Source: an uncultured Acidobacteriota bacterium
GTDB taxonomy: Bacteria; Acidobacteriota; UBA6911; CAINFC01
Length of the DNA: 64,000 nucleotides
NCBI GenBank assembly: GCA_903847975.1
Contig: CAINFC010000275.1
Span: forward strand, 50,257-114,256
Reading direction: 5' to 3'
Shown piece by piece: positions 17,341 to 26,237 of this stretch. The notes under the pieces are model-generated. The model did no database searches. It worked only from the letters and a program-made list of their open reading frames with translations, and was not told the DNA's origin. Position numbers and translations under genes: made by a program. Each line of letters starts with the position of its first letter. Position 1 is the stretch's first letter.

Positions 17341-17376
17341 GTGGGACTTTGGTCTAATTGTGTCTGCCCGAGGGAA
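17341..17376 (+). promoter_or_regulatory. DosR-box-like palindrome plus -10 element, plus-strand gene 17419
   Basis: TGGGACTTTGGTCTAA at 17342-17357 is a near palindrome matching the form GGGACY-N4-GTCY. GATAAA follows at positions 31-36 from its centre (about 17380-17385). The sequence between palindrome and hexamer also resembles that upstream of the sigma-54 activator gene at 44740 (AATTG, TGCC, AATC). Confidence 0.6.
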
Positions 17377-17418
17377 TCCGATAAACTTGAAAAAAATAGG
17401 TGGAAGGTGGAGGTATTT

Positions 17419-19977
17419 ATGAGCAAGCGAACCATTATCTATCCTGTCCTGAGGGTGGCCGTTCTGCTGGCCGCGGGCGCCATCGGTGTCGGAATTGTCA
17501 TCCGTCCTTTCCTGTGGCCGGGTGCGGCGGCGGCGCAGCCGGCGGTGGAACCGGCGCCGGCCGAGGAATCCTGGCCCCGGGAGGTGGAAAACGGCGATAC
17601 AACCTTCATTTTCCACCAGCCGCAGATGGACTCCTGGGACGGTGTTCATGTCGAGCTGTTGTCGGCGGTGCAGGTTAAGGTGAAGGGAAGCGAACAGGTC
17701 GCGTATGGGGCGGTCCGGGTCAAAGGGGCGCTCCGCGTAGATAAGTCGGTTCGCATGGTCGAGCTCTCGGACCTGGAAATTACCCATGCCGTTTTCCCCT
17801 CCAGTCCGGAAAAGCAGGGACTTTACCTTCGAAACATGCAGATGAGGGCGATTCAAAAGGTCCGGCAGATTTCTCTGGACCGCTTCGAGACAGCCCTGGC
17901 GGCCATGGAAGCCCAGCATAAGTTCCGGTCTTACCCCCTGAAGAACGACCCCCCGACCATTATCCATTCCAGGGTTCCGGCGATTCTGGTCTATGTAGAT
18001 GGCTCCCCCGCCTACCGGGCTGTCAAAGATCTGAAGCTGGAACGGGTGATCAACACCCGGCCTTTATTAATGAAGGCCCCTTCCGGGAAGCACTTTTTGC
18101 ATCTCTTCGACGGATGGATGGAAGCGGATTCGATCCACGGCCCATGGACCGTCTGCCTCAAACCGACGGACCAGCTGACGAGCGCCTTGAAGGATGCCAT
18201 CGCCGGCGGCCAGGTGGATTTGCTGGAAGGGAAAGCGGATCCGGAAAGCAAGATACCTCCGCCGTCGCTGGCCAAAGGTCCGGTTCCGGCGGTGCATGTC
18301 GTTTCGACGCCTACCGAGCTGGTGGTTACCGAGGGGGAGCCCAAATTCGTCGATATACCTGGAACCGCTCTTTCGTATGTGGAGAACACCACGGGGCACA
18401 TCTTCCGGCATTCCGGCGAAAACCGGCTCTATTTCCTCATTTCCGGGCGCTGGTTTCGGTCCGACTCCAGCCGAGGGCCATGGGAGTTCGTACCCGGCGG
18501 AAAGCTCCCTCCCGATTTTAAAAACATTCCGGATGACAGTCCGAAAGAGAACGTAAAAGCCTGTGTTCCGGACACCCGCCAGGCTTTGGAAGCGGTAATC
18601 GCTGCCAACATACCACAGACCGCCACGGTCAAACGGGCGGAAGTCAAGCTGAATCCCCCGCAGTTCGACGGACCGCCTCAGCTTAAGCCATTGGAAGGAA
18701 CCTCCCTTCAATACGCAGCCAACACCGCGACGCCGATCATTCGAGTGGATTCCGACACATTTTATGCGGTGGAGAACGGCGTCTGGTATCGCTCCATTTC
18801 CGTGAATGGGCCCTGGAGCGTAGCGGACTCGGTTCCGGGCGTCATTTACAGCATTCCGCCCAACGCGCCTCTCCATTTTGTCACCTACGTGCAGATCTAC
18901 CGGTCGACTGCAACAACCGTTGATGTCGGGTATACAGCCGGCTATTACGGTACCGTCGTGACCACGGGATCCGGCTACGTTGCCGTTTATGGCACCGGGT
19001 ATGCCTACAACCCCTGGGTTGGTACGACCTGGTTTGGACCCCCCGTTACCTATGGCTGCGGCAGTGCGGTTACCTATACCCCGTGGGACGGCTGGTCTTT
19101 CAGCTTCGGCTACGGCTGGTCCTGGGGATACCCGATGTATCCGATGGGTTGGGGTTGGGGCCCTTATCCCTGGTGGGGGCCGGTCGGCTGGGGGTATTAC
19201 TATCCCTACCCGTACTATGCGCCGATCTACGGAGGGGTGGCCTGGGGCCCCGGCGGGGCCATGGCCTGGGGGCCCGGAGGATGGGCAGGTACAACCGGAA
19301 ATGTATATCACCGCTACGGAAACACGGGAGCGGTCACCCGCACCTCCTCCGGGTTCAATGCCTGGACCGGAAATCAGTGGGCCCGCCAGGTGGGAACGTC
19401 CTATAACTCCCGGAACGGGAATATCGCTGCCGGGCAGCGCGGTGCCGTCCACAACGTCTATACCGGCGACTATGCCTATGGAGGGCGCGGCTCCGTCACC
19501 AGCGGCCGTACCGGCAACACCGTTACCGGCGGCCGTCTCACGGTGGGCAACTCGGAGACCGGGCAAAGCGGAAGCCTCGGTTACCTTCGCGGAGAAAATG
19601 GAGGCGTGGCCCGGATCGGCGACAGCTACTATGCGGCCAAAGACGGGACCGTCTACCGGCGAGGATCGGATGGGGGATGGGAGTCGAACTCCGGAAGCGG
19701 CTGGAATTCCATGGAAAACAGGCCCACGCCGAATGCCAGTGCGCGGGACAGGAGCGCTTCGACGCGCGAGACGGGCGGACAAGCTCCGACACTGCAAAAC
19801 CGCAGCACGGCCGGTCCGCAGCCGCGTATGGATACGCGTGAGGTGCGGTCTTCGTCTTCCATATCCCGGGAATCGCTCAATCGCCAGATGGATGCGCGGT
19901 CCATGGGACAGACCCGCACGCAGTCCTACCGGAACTTCGGAGGAGGGGGTGGCCGGTTCGGCGGCCGCCGGCGCTGA
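17419..19977 (+). CDS. Large exported protein with Gly/Trp/Tyr-rich C-terminal region
   Basis: 852 residues from ATG 17419, preceded by GGTGGAGG. A membrane or signal segment spans about 8-30, then a Pro/Ala-rich linker. Residues 40-490 contain three or four repeats with a conserved core (LHLFDGWMEADSIHGPWTV, YFLISGRWFRSDSSRGPWEF, FYAVENGVWYRSISVNGPWSV), each giving W-[FY]-x-S-x-x-x-x-GPW. These may be small carbohydrate- or ligand-binding repeats. Residues 500-640 are very rich in Gly, Tyr and Trp, and the rest in Gly, Ser, Arg and Asn with a GGGGRFGGRRR end. I do not recognise the family. It is the first plus-strand gene from the divergent promoter with a DosR-like palindrome, so it is probably co-regulated with the minus operon. 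Confidence 0.7.
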   Translation: MSKRTIIYPVLRVAVLLAAGAIGVGIVIRPFLWPGAAAAQPAVEPAPAEESWPREVENGDTTFIFHQPQMDSWDGVHVELLSAVQVKVKGSEQVAYGAVRVKGALRVDKSVRMVELSDLEITHAVFPSSPEKQGLYLRNMQMRAIQKVRQISLDRFETALAAMEAQHKFRSYPLKNDPPTIIHSRVPAILVYVDGSPAYRAVKDLKLERVINTRPLLMKAPSGKHFLHLFDGWMEADSIHGPWTVCLKPTDQLTSALKDAIAGGQVDLLEGKADPESKIPPPSLAKGPVPAVHVVSTPTELVVTEGEPKFVDIPGTALSYVENTTGHIFRHSGENRLYFLISGRWFRSDSSRGPWEFVPGGKLPPDFKNIPDDSPKENVKACVPDTRQALEAVIAANIPQTATVKRAEVKLNPPQFDGPPQLKPLEGTSLQYAANTATPIIRVDSDTFYAVENGVWYRSISVNGPWSVADSVPGVIYSIPPNAPLHFVTYVQIYRSTATTVDVGYTAGYYGTVVTTGSGYVAVYGTGYAYNPWVGTTWFGPPVTYGCGSAVTYTPWDGWSFSFGYGWSWGYPMYPMGWGWGPYPWWGPVGWGYYYPYPYYAPIYGGVAWGPGGAMAWGPGGWAGTTGNVYHRYGNTGAVTRTSSGFNAWTGNQWARQVGTSYNSRNGNIAAGQRGAVHNVYTGDYAYGGRGSVTSGRTGNTVTGGRLTVGNSETGQSGSLGYLRGENGGVARIGDSYYAAKDGTVYRRGSDGGWESNSGSGWNSMENRPTPNASARDRSASTRETGGQAPTLQNRSTAGPQPRMDTREVRSSSSISRESLNRQMDARSMGQTRTQSYRNFGGGGGRFGGRRR

Positions 19978-20091
19978 CCGTTCTGCGGCAGGGGTATGCC
20001 CGGTGGGAAAGCGATGGGCAAGAGGACAGCCGGACGATTCTAACGCAGAGGCTGCCGGTTCGGGCCGAAATCCGGAGCGTTTCGGGGAAGA

Positions 20092-20138
20092 GTTACCCTA
20101 AAGTCCAATAGACAGCATTCCTTCCCTTGTGCGATGAT
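20092..20138 (+). promoter_or_regulatory. Candidate DosR-box-like site upstream of the LPKTG protein gene
   Basis: TTACCCTAAAGTCCAATAG is a degraded match to the palindromes at 17.3 and 44.6 kb; only the AGTCCAA half is strong. GATGAT preceded by TGC (extended -10-like) starts 33 bases from the centre, two bases further than in the better sites. The remainder of the 257-base gap shows nothing else. Confidence 0.35.
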
Positions 20139-20234
20139 GCTCCTGATCCTGAGTTTCCTGGAAAAAGCAAATAGCAAACAGGTAGGAAGCTAAGGCACAG
20201 AGCAACGATTCACCAACAAACAGGAGGTTTTGAA

Positions 20235-21032
20235 ATGAGTTCATCATCAACATGGAAACGCCGGCTCGCTGCCGCGGCTATCCTGGGGATAGCGTGTGTT
20301 GCGGTCCTGTCCGCGCAAGTCCAACAAAGCACTACGGAGCACAAAGGACAATCTTCCCAGCAAGTTACAGTAGAACGTGGGGAAGTCGTATACATCTCCG
20401 GCAATGATGTGGTTTTCAAAGGGGAAAACGGGGAAATTCGCCATGTTGTCGTTCCGGACAACGCCAAGGCGACGGTCGACGGGAAAGAAATCACCCTCAA
20501 GGACCTGAAAGTGGGGATGAAGCTGGAAAAAACCATTACCACCACCAGCCGGCCGAAAATGGTGGAAACCGTGCGGACCGGAACCGGCACTGTGGTCAAC
20601 GTCCAACCGCCCAACTACGCCACCGTTCGTTTCGAGGATAATTCGGTTTCCCGCTACAAGATTCCCAAAAACCAGAAGTTCATGATCGACGGACAGGAAA
20701 AAACCGCTTTCGAACTGAAGCCGGGGATGAAAATCACCGCGACCCGTATCGTTACCGTTCCGGTGGTGGAAGTTTCGCAGCAGAGCCAGGTAACCGGCAG
20801 TGCACCCCCGCCGCCGCCCACCCCGCCGCAGGAAGGCGTGCTGCTGATTGAGGAACCGGCCAAACCCGCTCCCGTGCCGCAGCCGGTTGCGGCAACTCCT
20901 CCCCCAGCGCCCGCTCCCGAGCCGGCTCCGGCCAAACTGCCGAAAACCGGCAGTGCCATGCCCCTCTTCGGGCTGCTGGGCCTGCTCTTTACGGGCGCTT
21001 CTCTGGGCATAAGGCTGCTCCGCCGGCGCTGA
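20235..21032 (+). CDS. Exported protein ending in an LPKTG-TM-Arg tail
   Basis: 265 residues with AGGAGG upstream of the ATG. A signal peptide spans about 8-27. Two small beta-barrel-like repeats follow (GNDVVFKGENGEIRHVVVPD at about 57 and ATVRFEDNSVSRYKIPKN at about 129), each with a downstream KVGMKL or KPGMKI turn. A Pro/Ala-rich linker spans 190-233. The C-terminus has LPKTG (235-239), a hydrophobic segment and LLRRR, the layout of a sortase signal, although the rest of the window is clearly diderm. No sortase gene is visible here. It could be only a coincidental LPxTG-like C-terminal anchor. Confidence 0.65.
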   Translation: MSSSSTWKRRLAAAAILGIACVAVLSAQVQQSTTEHKGQSSQQVTVERGEVVYISGNDVVFKGENGEIRHVVVPDNAKATVDGKEITLKDLKVGMKLEKTITTTSRPKMVETVRTGTGTVVNVQPPNYATVRFEDNSVSRYKIPKNQKFMIDGQEKTAFELKPGMKITATRIVTVPVVEVSQQSQVTGSAPPPPPTPPQEGVLLIEEPAKPAPVPQPVAATPPPAPAPEPAPAKLPKTGSAMPLFGLLGLLFTGASLGIRLLRRR

Positions 21033-21065
21033 TTCACGAGCCTTCGACCGCAATACCCGAAAAGG

Positions 21066-21100
21066 GTCCCGGGGACGACGTGGCTTCGTTCCCGGGACCG
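21066..21100 (+). terminator. Strong hairpin, possible terminator
   Basis: GGTCCCGGGGACGA pairs with TTCGTTCCCGGGACC (fourteen pairs including one G-U) around a loop of about six bases. It lies 34 bases after the stop of the LPKTG protein gene. There is no T-tract, so it may stabilise the 3' end or act with Rho. Confidence 0.55.
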
Positions 21101-21170
21101 GTTGCGCATAGGATTAGCACCAGGAACGCCAAATCAAGGCTGCAGCCCGCATAACGATGGAGAATTGTAA

Positions 21171-22685
21171 ATGAAATCATGGCCAAAGCATCCGGTGGTC
21201 TATGAGATTAACGCCTGGATCTGGATTCAGGAACTGAGTCGCAAGTACGGCAGCCCGATCACTTTCGCCCAGGTGCCCCGGGAGGAGTGGGACCTCATTG
21301 CGGATCGGAGGGTGGATGCGGTGTGGTTCATGGGGGTCTGGCAACGAAGCCCCGCGGGAATTGCCATTGCGAATCAGAACCTGAACCTGCTTCAGGACTT
21401 CCGGAGTGCCCTTGCCGATTACCGGGCGGAGGACAATGTCGGGTCTCCCTATTGCGTCCGCCAATATGTGGTCGACGATTTTCTGGGCGGTCCGCAAGGC
21501 CTGGCCGTGGCCCGCGAAGAGCTCGCCAGGCGGGGGATCAGGCTGGTCCTCGATTTTGTCCCCAACCATGTGGCCCCCGATCACCCCTGGACCAGCCGGC
21601 GCCCGGAGTACTTTATCCAGGGAAGCGCAGAGGATCTGCGGAACGACCCGGCATCCTTCGTGGAGGCCGAAGGTCAGGTGTTTGCCTGCGGCCGGGATCC
21701 CTACTTTCCGGCCTGGCCGGATGTGCTGCAGCTGAATGCGTTTCAGCCGGGACTCCGGAAGGCGGTGATCGAAACCCTCGCGGATATCGCCGATCGATGC
21801 GACGGCGTCCGCTGCGATATGGCCATGCTCCTCCTCAACCCGATCTTCGAGCGTACCTGGGGAAGCCGCGCGGGTCAAAGGCCGGCGACGGAATACTGGA
21901 GCGAGATCATCGCCGCCATCAAGGCTACCTACCCGGACTTCCTTTTTGTTGCCGAGGCCTATTGGGACCTCGAATGGGAGCTGCAGCAGCAGGGATTCGA
22001 TTACTGTTACGACAAGCGCCTCTACGATCGCCTGGAACATGAGAACGCAGAGAACGTACGGCTCCATCTCTGCGCCGATCCGGACTACCAGAGGAAACTG
22101 ATCCGTTTCATCGAGAACCACGATGAACCCCGAGCCCTTTCGGCTTTTTCACCTCCCAAGGCGCGTGCCGCAGCGGTTCTCACGGCGGCGATTCCCGGAG
22201 CCAAACTTTTCCATGAAGGACAGTTCGAGGGTCGGAAGATCCGGGTTCCTGTCTTTCTGGGGCGCCGTCCCGACGAACCGGCTGACCCGGACCTACAGGC
22301 TTTTTATCGCACGCTGTTGAAAGATGGCGCTCTGGCGGAGCTGCGGGATGGACACTGGCAGCTCTGTGACCGGGAAGGCTGGCCGGACAATTCCAGTTGC
22401 CGCAACCTGATCGCTTCCTGCTGGAAGCATGACGGTGAGTACCGACTGACCGTCGTGAATCTTTCGGACACGGCCGCGCAAGGCCTGGTTCGGCTGCCGT
22501 GGGACGAACTCAAGGGCAAGATCTGGCACATGACCGACCTCTTCAGCGGACAGCTGTTGGTGCGCGATGGCGACGAAATGTGCAGCCCGGGGCTTTATGT
22601 GGACCTTCCCCCCTGGGGATTCCACGTGCTGACCGAGTGGCAGTCCCGGTGGAGTGATCCCGGCGGCGGCCTGATTCCGGAGTAA
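21171..22685 (+). CDS. Glycoside hydrolase family 13 (alpha-amylase family) enzyme
   Basis: 504 residues. All four GH13 regions are present: DFVPNH (128-133), GVRCDMAML (nucleophile Asp 216), FVAEAYWD (acid/base Glu 262) and ENHDEPR (Asp 318), so the (beta/alpha)8 barrel should be active. A C-terminal beta domain extends over about 385-500. There is no signal peptide, and the start reads MKSWPKHPVVYEINAWIW, so the enzyme is cytoplasmic. Substrate specificity cannot be read from the sequence; other genes nearby suggest intracellular alpha-glucan or compatible-solute turnover. Downstream is a long gene-free region of repeats, and the GH63 gene on the opposite strand is convergent. Confidence 0.93.
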   Translation: MKSWPKHPVVYEINAWIWIQELSRKYGSPITFAQVPREEWDLIADRRVDAVWFMGVWQRSPAGIAIANQNLNLLQDFRSALADYRAEDNVGSPYCVRQYVVDDFLGGPQGLAVAREELARRGIRLVLDFVPNHVAPDHPWTSRRPEYFIQGSAEDLRNDPASFVEAEGQVFACGRDPYFPAWPDVLQLNAFQPGLRKAVIETLADIADRCDGVRCDMAMLLLNPIFERTWGSRAGQRPATEYWSEIIAAIKATYPDFLFVAEAYWDLEWELQQQGFDYCYDKRLYDRLEHENAENVRLHLCADPDYQRKLIRFIENHDEPRALSAFSPPKARAAAVLTAAIPGAKLFHEGQFEGRKIRVPVFLGRRPDEPADPDLQAFYRTLLKDGALAELRDGHWQLCDREGWPDNSSCRNLIASCWKHDGEYRLTVVNLSDTAAQGLVRLPWDELKGKIWHMTDLFSGQLLVRDGDEMCSPGLYVDLPPWGFHVLTEWQSRWSDPGGGLIPE

Positions 22686-22792
22686 GGCGAGCCCGGGTAA
22701 AGTCACCGGCAGGCTCCCGTCCTCGAAATCTGCGGAAGAGCCTCCTGCGAGGGCTTCCCAATAAGTTCCACAACTTATTTCCGGAAAAAGCC

Positions 22793-23060
22793 AAGGGCCA
22801 AAGGCCCGGCACATAATAGCCCGGGGTGGAGCGTAGCGCAGCCCCAGGTACGCAGCCGAGATCTGCATAAGGGCTGAAAGCCCGAGACATTCTTTCGTCT
22901 TATCCCCAAGGAAGGTCCCGGGTAAAAATCTTTGTACCTGATCGACAACAGAGGATGGGTCTCGGACTTTCAGCCCTTCGTACGTAAGGCAAACCGACCG
23001 GGGGCTCCGCTGCTCTCCACCCCACGCTATTATGTCAGCGGGCCTTTAGCCCGCCTTGCT
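22793..23060. repeat. About 270-base imperfect palindrome (R3)
   Basis: The left arm contains GGGCCAAAGGCCC, CATAATAGC, GGGTGGAG and AAGGGCTGAAAG...GAGAC. The right arm carries their complements in reverse order (GTCTCGGACTTTCAGCCCTT, CTCCACCC, GCTATTATG, GGGCCTTTAGCCC). The two arms could fold into a long cruciform or RNA hairpin. No second copy seen in this window. Confidence 0.8.
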
Positions 23061-23120
23061 AAATACAAATCCTTGACGGCCCACACGTCCTCCTCCGGAG
23101 AAGGAAAACCATTTTTCGTG

Positions 23121-23370
23121 AGGGCTTCGCAAAAAGTCGGGAACCCCGAAAGGGGTTCCCGATCACAGCCCGGGGTTGCGCCGCATAGGCGCTACCCCGG
23201 GTAGGCGGATTTTTTTGAAAATCAGCCCTGTAAGGGCTGCGCAAACACCTGGCACGGCTGGATTTCGCACAATCCTTTCCGGGTTGTCGCCTGCGAGTAT
23301 CCCTTCCCGGGGTAGGCGCGAAGCGCGCCAACCCCGAGCTTTGTTGCGAAGCCCTATAAGGGCTTTCTCC
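23121..23370. repeat. Dispersed 250-base repeat R2, copy a
   Basis: Bounded by AGGGCTTCGCAAAAAG on the left and TTGTTGCGAAGCCCTA on the right, so the ends are inverted. Internal GGGAACCCCGAAAGGGGTTCCC and CCCGGGGTTGCGCC...GGCGCTACCCCGGG hairpins and an AATCCTTTCCGGGTTGT block match copy b at 60807-61057 closely. Confidence 0.85.
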
Positions 23371-23455
23371 AACGGAAATTCGAAGATGCCAGCCTTTTAG
23401 GAAGGAGTCTCCGTGGTGGCCCGGTAAAAAGCCGGAAGGGGGAGTGGTTGCGCCG

Positions 23456-26149
23456 CTACAGCTCCGTGACTCCGGCGATCTTTCCCAGCTTCAATGCCTG
23501 TTCAGCCGTGGTGGTGGCAAACAGATGCATGCTCCGGGCGATGATTCCGGTCCATCCGGTCTGGTGGCTCGCTCCGAGTCCCGCCCCGTTGTCGCCGTGG
23601 AAGTACTCGTGGAACTGAATGAGGTCGCGCCAGTGCGGGTCCTCCTGGAACTTCCGGGTGCCGCCGTAAACCGGCCGGTGGCCCTCGCTGTCACGCAGGA
23701 AAATGCTGGCCAGCCGGCGATTGATCTCCTCCGCCACCTGGTAGAGGTTCATATGCTTTCCGGAGCCGGTGGGGCATTCCACAACGAAGTCGTTTCCAAA
23801 GTAGGCGTAATACTGCAATAAGGCCCTGATAATCAGACCGTTTACCGGCATCCATATCGGTCCGCGCCAATTGGAGTTGCCGCCGAACATTCCGCTGTCG
23901 GACTCCGCCGGCAAATAACCCACTCCGTACTCCTGATCTCCAACACGGAACACGTAGGGATGCTCCTCATGGTAGCGGGACAGCGCCCGAATGCCGTACG
24001 GACTCAGGAACTCCTTCTCGTCCAGCATGATGGTCAGGACCCGGCGGAGCTTGGTTTCGTCCACAATGGCGCCCAGCCTGCGGTTCGAGTATCCCGGCTT
24101 GAGGGGGTCATGGATAAAAGACCTCAGCTCGGAACGATCCTGCAGGAAGCGTTGCAATCGCTGGGTGTCGGCTTTATCCGACCACAGGCCGGAGCTCTCA
24201 AAAACGGTCACGGCGCACAAGGGGAGCAGGCCGACCATGGAGCGAACCTTCAGGCGCATCGATTGGCCGTTCGGCAGGCGCAGCACGTCGTAGAAAAAGC
24301 CGTCTTCCTCGTCCCACATGCCGATGTCCCCGCCGCCGTGAATCATGGAAGAGGCTATCCACATATAATGCTCGATAAACTTGCGACACATGGCTACGTA
24401 GGCCGGCTTCTCCTTGGCCAGCTGCGCGGCGATCTCCAGCATGTTCTGGCAGAACAGCGCCATCCAGGCGGTGCCGTCGGCCTGCTCCAGGTACCCGCCG
24501 GTCGGCAGCGGCGCGCTGCGGTCGAAGACGCCGATATTGTCCAGACCCAGAAAGCCGCCCTCGAAAACATTCTTCCCATCGCGATCTTTGCGGTTTACCC
24601 ACCAGGTAAAATTCAGCAGCAGTTTTTGAAAGCAGCGTTCCAGCCATTCCAGGTCCCCTTTGCCGCGCCGGACCAGCTCCAGGCGATAGGTGAAGATGGT
24701 CGACCAGGCGTGCACCGGGGGATTCACATCGCTGAAATTCCATTCATAGGCAGGCAGCTGGCCGTTGGGATGCAGGTACTGTCCCTGCAGCATTAAATCC
24801 AACTGATGCTTGCCGAAGTCCTCATCGACCAGGGTCAACGCCAGCACATGAAAGGCCAGATCCCAGGCGGCATACCAGGGGTACTCCCATTTGTCCGGCA
24901 TGGAGATTACATCGGCGTTGTACATGTGGTGCCAGCCCTGGTTGCGAGAGGCCGTCCGGACCGGCTTGAAAGGATCCGCGCCGCGCTCCGCAAGCCACCG
25001 GTTGACATCGAAGTAGTAAAACTGCTTGGACCACAGCATGCCGGCCAGCGCCTGGCGCATCACATTGGCTTCATCGGCGCTCAAGGAAGCGGGGATCACC
25101 TCCGCATAGAAATCATCCGCTTCCTGGCGGCGGGCTTCCATGACCGCGTCAAAGCCGCTGCCGAACGCCTGGCCCTCCCCGGCATTCGGGTGACACAGCC
25201 GCAGCCGCAGGCTCCGGGATTCCCCGGCCGGCACGACGAGCGGGTAGAGAGCGGCCGCCTTGGTTCCTGTTTTTTCAGGATTTACCGCATCCCGGCAGCC
25301 GTGGACCACATAATCGTTGATGCCGTCCTTGACATAAGAAGTCCGGTTCGGAGTTCCGAAAAGCCGACGGGAATTGGTTTCATTCTCCGTAAAGAGCAGA
25401 TCCGCCGCGCCCTCCGCATAAAAGCGGCGCTCCCCCAAATCGGGATGCGACACCGCGATGATACCGGCTGCTTCGTTGGTGCCGGTCTGGCGGAGCTCCG
25501 GACGGGTGACCGGCTCACCGCTGGCCCACGCGTTGCGGAACCAGAGGGTCGGCAGCACATCGAGGGCCGCCTCTTCCGGGCCGCGATTGCAGATGGTTAT
25601 CCGGATGAGGATGTCCTCGGTGGAGGCTTTGGCGTATTCGACGAATACATCGAAATAGCGGTCTTCCTCGAATATGCCGGTGTCCAGCAGCTCGTACTCG
25701 AACTGCTGACGGCTCCGGCTGCGGTTGGTCTGGACCAGGTCGCCGTAGGGGTAAGCGTTCTGGGGATACTTGTAGAGGTATTTCATGTACGAATGGGTAG
25801 GCGTCGAGTCGAGGTAAAAGTAGTACTCCTTGACGTCCTCGCCGTGATTTGCCTCGCTGTTGGTCAGGCCGAACAGGCGCTCCTTGAGGATGGGATCCCT
25901 GCCGTTCCAGAGGGCCAGAGCGAAGCAGAGCAGGGACTGGTCGTCGCAGATGCCGGCCAGCCCGTCTTCTCCCCAGCGGTAGGCGCGGGAACGGGCCTGG
26001 TCGTGGCTGAAATAATCCCAGGCATTGCCATCCTGGCTATAGTCTTCCCGCACTGTCCCCCACTGCCGCTCGCTGAGATAGGGTCCCCACTTTTTCCATG
26101 GAATGTTATTATCCCTGGCTTCTTCCAGTCGCTTCTGTTCCGCGTTCAT
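23456..26149 (-). CDS. Glycoside hydrolase family 63-like glucosidase
   Basis: 897 residues. N-terminal beta-sandwich region (about 1-360) with WGPYLSERQWGTVREDYS, GICDDQSLLCFALALWNGRD and LTNSEANHGEDVKEYYFYLD, then an (alpha/alpha)6 barrel with EYPWYAAWDLAFHVLAL, LPAYEWNFSDVNPPVHAW, GGFLGLDNIGVFDRS, SNWRGPIWMPVNGLIIRAL and QTGWTGIIA. These are the conserved segments of bacterial GH63/MGH proteins of about 900 residues. No signal peptide, so cytoplasmic. Start ATG at 26149 with GAGGTGG upstream. It is the last gene of the MscS-PPK2-OMP-GH63 minus-strand unit, and with GH13 across the repeats suggests intracellular glucoside turnover, possibly of compatible solutes. Confidence 0.9.
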   Translation of the reverse strand: MNAEQKRLEEARDNNIPWKKWGPYLSERQWGTVREDYSQDGNAWDYFSHDQARSRAYRWGEDGLAGICDDQSLLCFALALWNGRDPILKERLFGLTNSEANHGEDVKEYYFYLDSTPTHSYMKYLYKYPQNAYPYGDLVQTNRSRSRQQFEYELLDTGIFEEDRYFDVFVEYAKASTEDILIRITICNRGPEEAALDVLPTLWFRNAWASGEPVTRPELRQTGTNEAAGIIAVSHPDLGERRFYAEGAADLLFTENETNSRRLFGTPNRTSYVKDGINDYVVHGCRDAVNPEKTGTKAAALYPLVVPAGESRSLRLRLCHPNAGEGQAFGSGFDAVMEARRQEADDFYAEVIPASLSADEANVMRQALAGMLWSKQFYYFDVNRWLAERGADPFKPVRTASRNQGWHHMYNADVISMPDKWEYPWYAAWDLAFHVLALTLVDEDFGKHQLDLMLQGQYLHPNGQLPAYEWNFSDVNPPVHAWSTIFTYRLELVRRGKGDLEWLERCFQKLLLNFTWWVNRKDRDGKNVFEGGFLGLDNIGVFDRSAPLPTGGYLEQADGTAWMALFCQNMLEIAAQLAKEKPAYVAMCRKFIEHYMWIASSMIHGGGDIGMWDEEDGFFYDVLRLPNGQSMRLKVRSMVGLLPLCAVTVFESSGLWSDKADTQRLQRFLQDRSELRSFIHDPLKPGYSNRRLGAIVDETKLRRVLTIMLDEKEFLSPYGIRALSRYHEEHPYVFRVGDQEYGVGYLPAESDSGMFGGNSNWRGPIWMPVNGLIIRALLQYYAYFGNDFVVECPTGSGKHMNLYQVAEEINRRLASIFLRDSEGHRPVYGGTRKFQEDPHWRDLIQFHEYFHGDNGAGLGASHQTGWTGIIARSMHLFATTTAEQALKLGKIAGVTEL

Positions 26150-26237
26150 AAGTCCACCTCATTAATCCTGACGGCGAGGGAGGGCGGGATCTCCAGGATC
26201 CTTCCGCTTCGCCGGACCAGGTTCCTTTCTCGTTATG

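Larger units (their letters stand above)
22686..23455. other. 770-base gene-free region filled with palindromic repeats
   Basis: Lies between the convergent GH13 and GH63 genes. It holds the large imperfect palindrome at 22793-23060 and repeat R2a at 23121-23370. Short open frames here have no ribosome sites and run through the repeats, so I call no genes. Confidence 0.8.
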
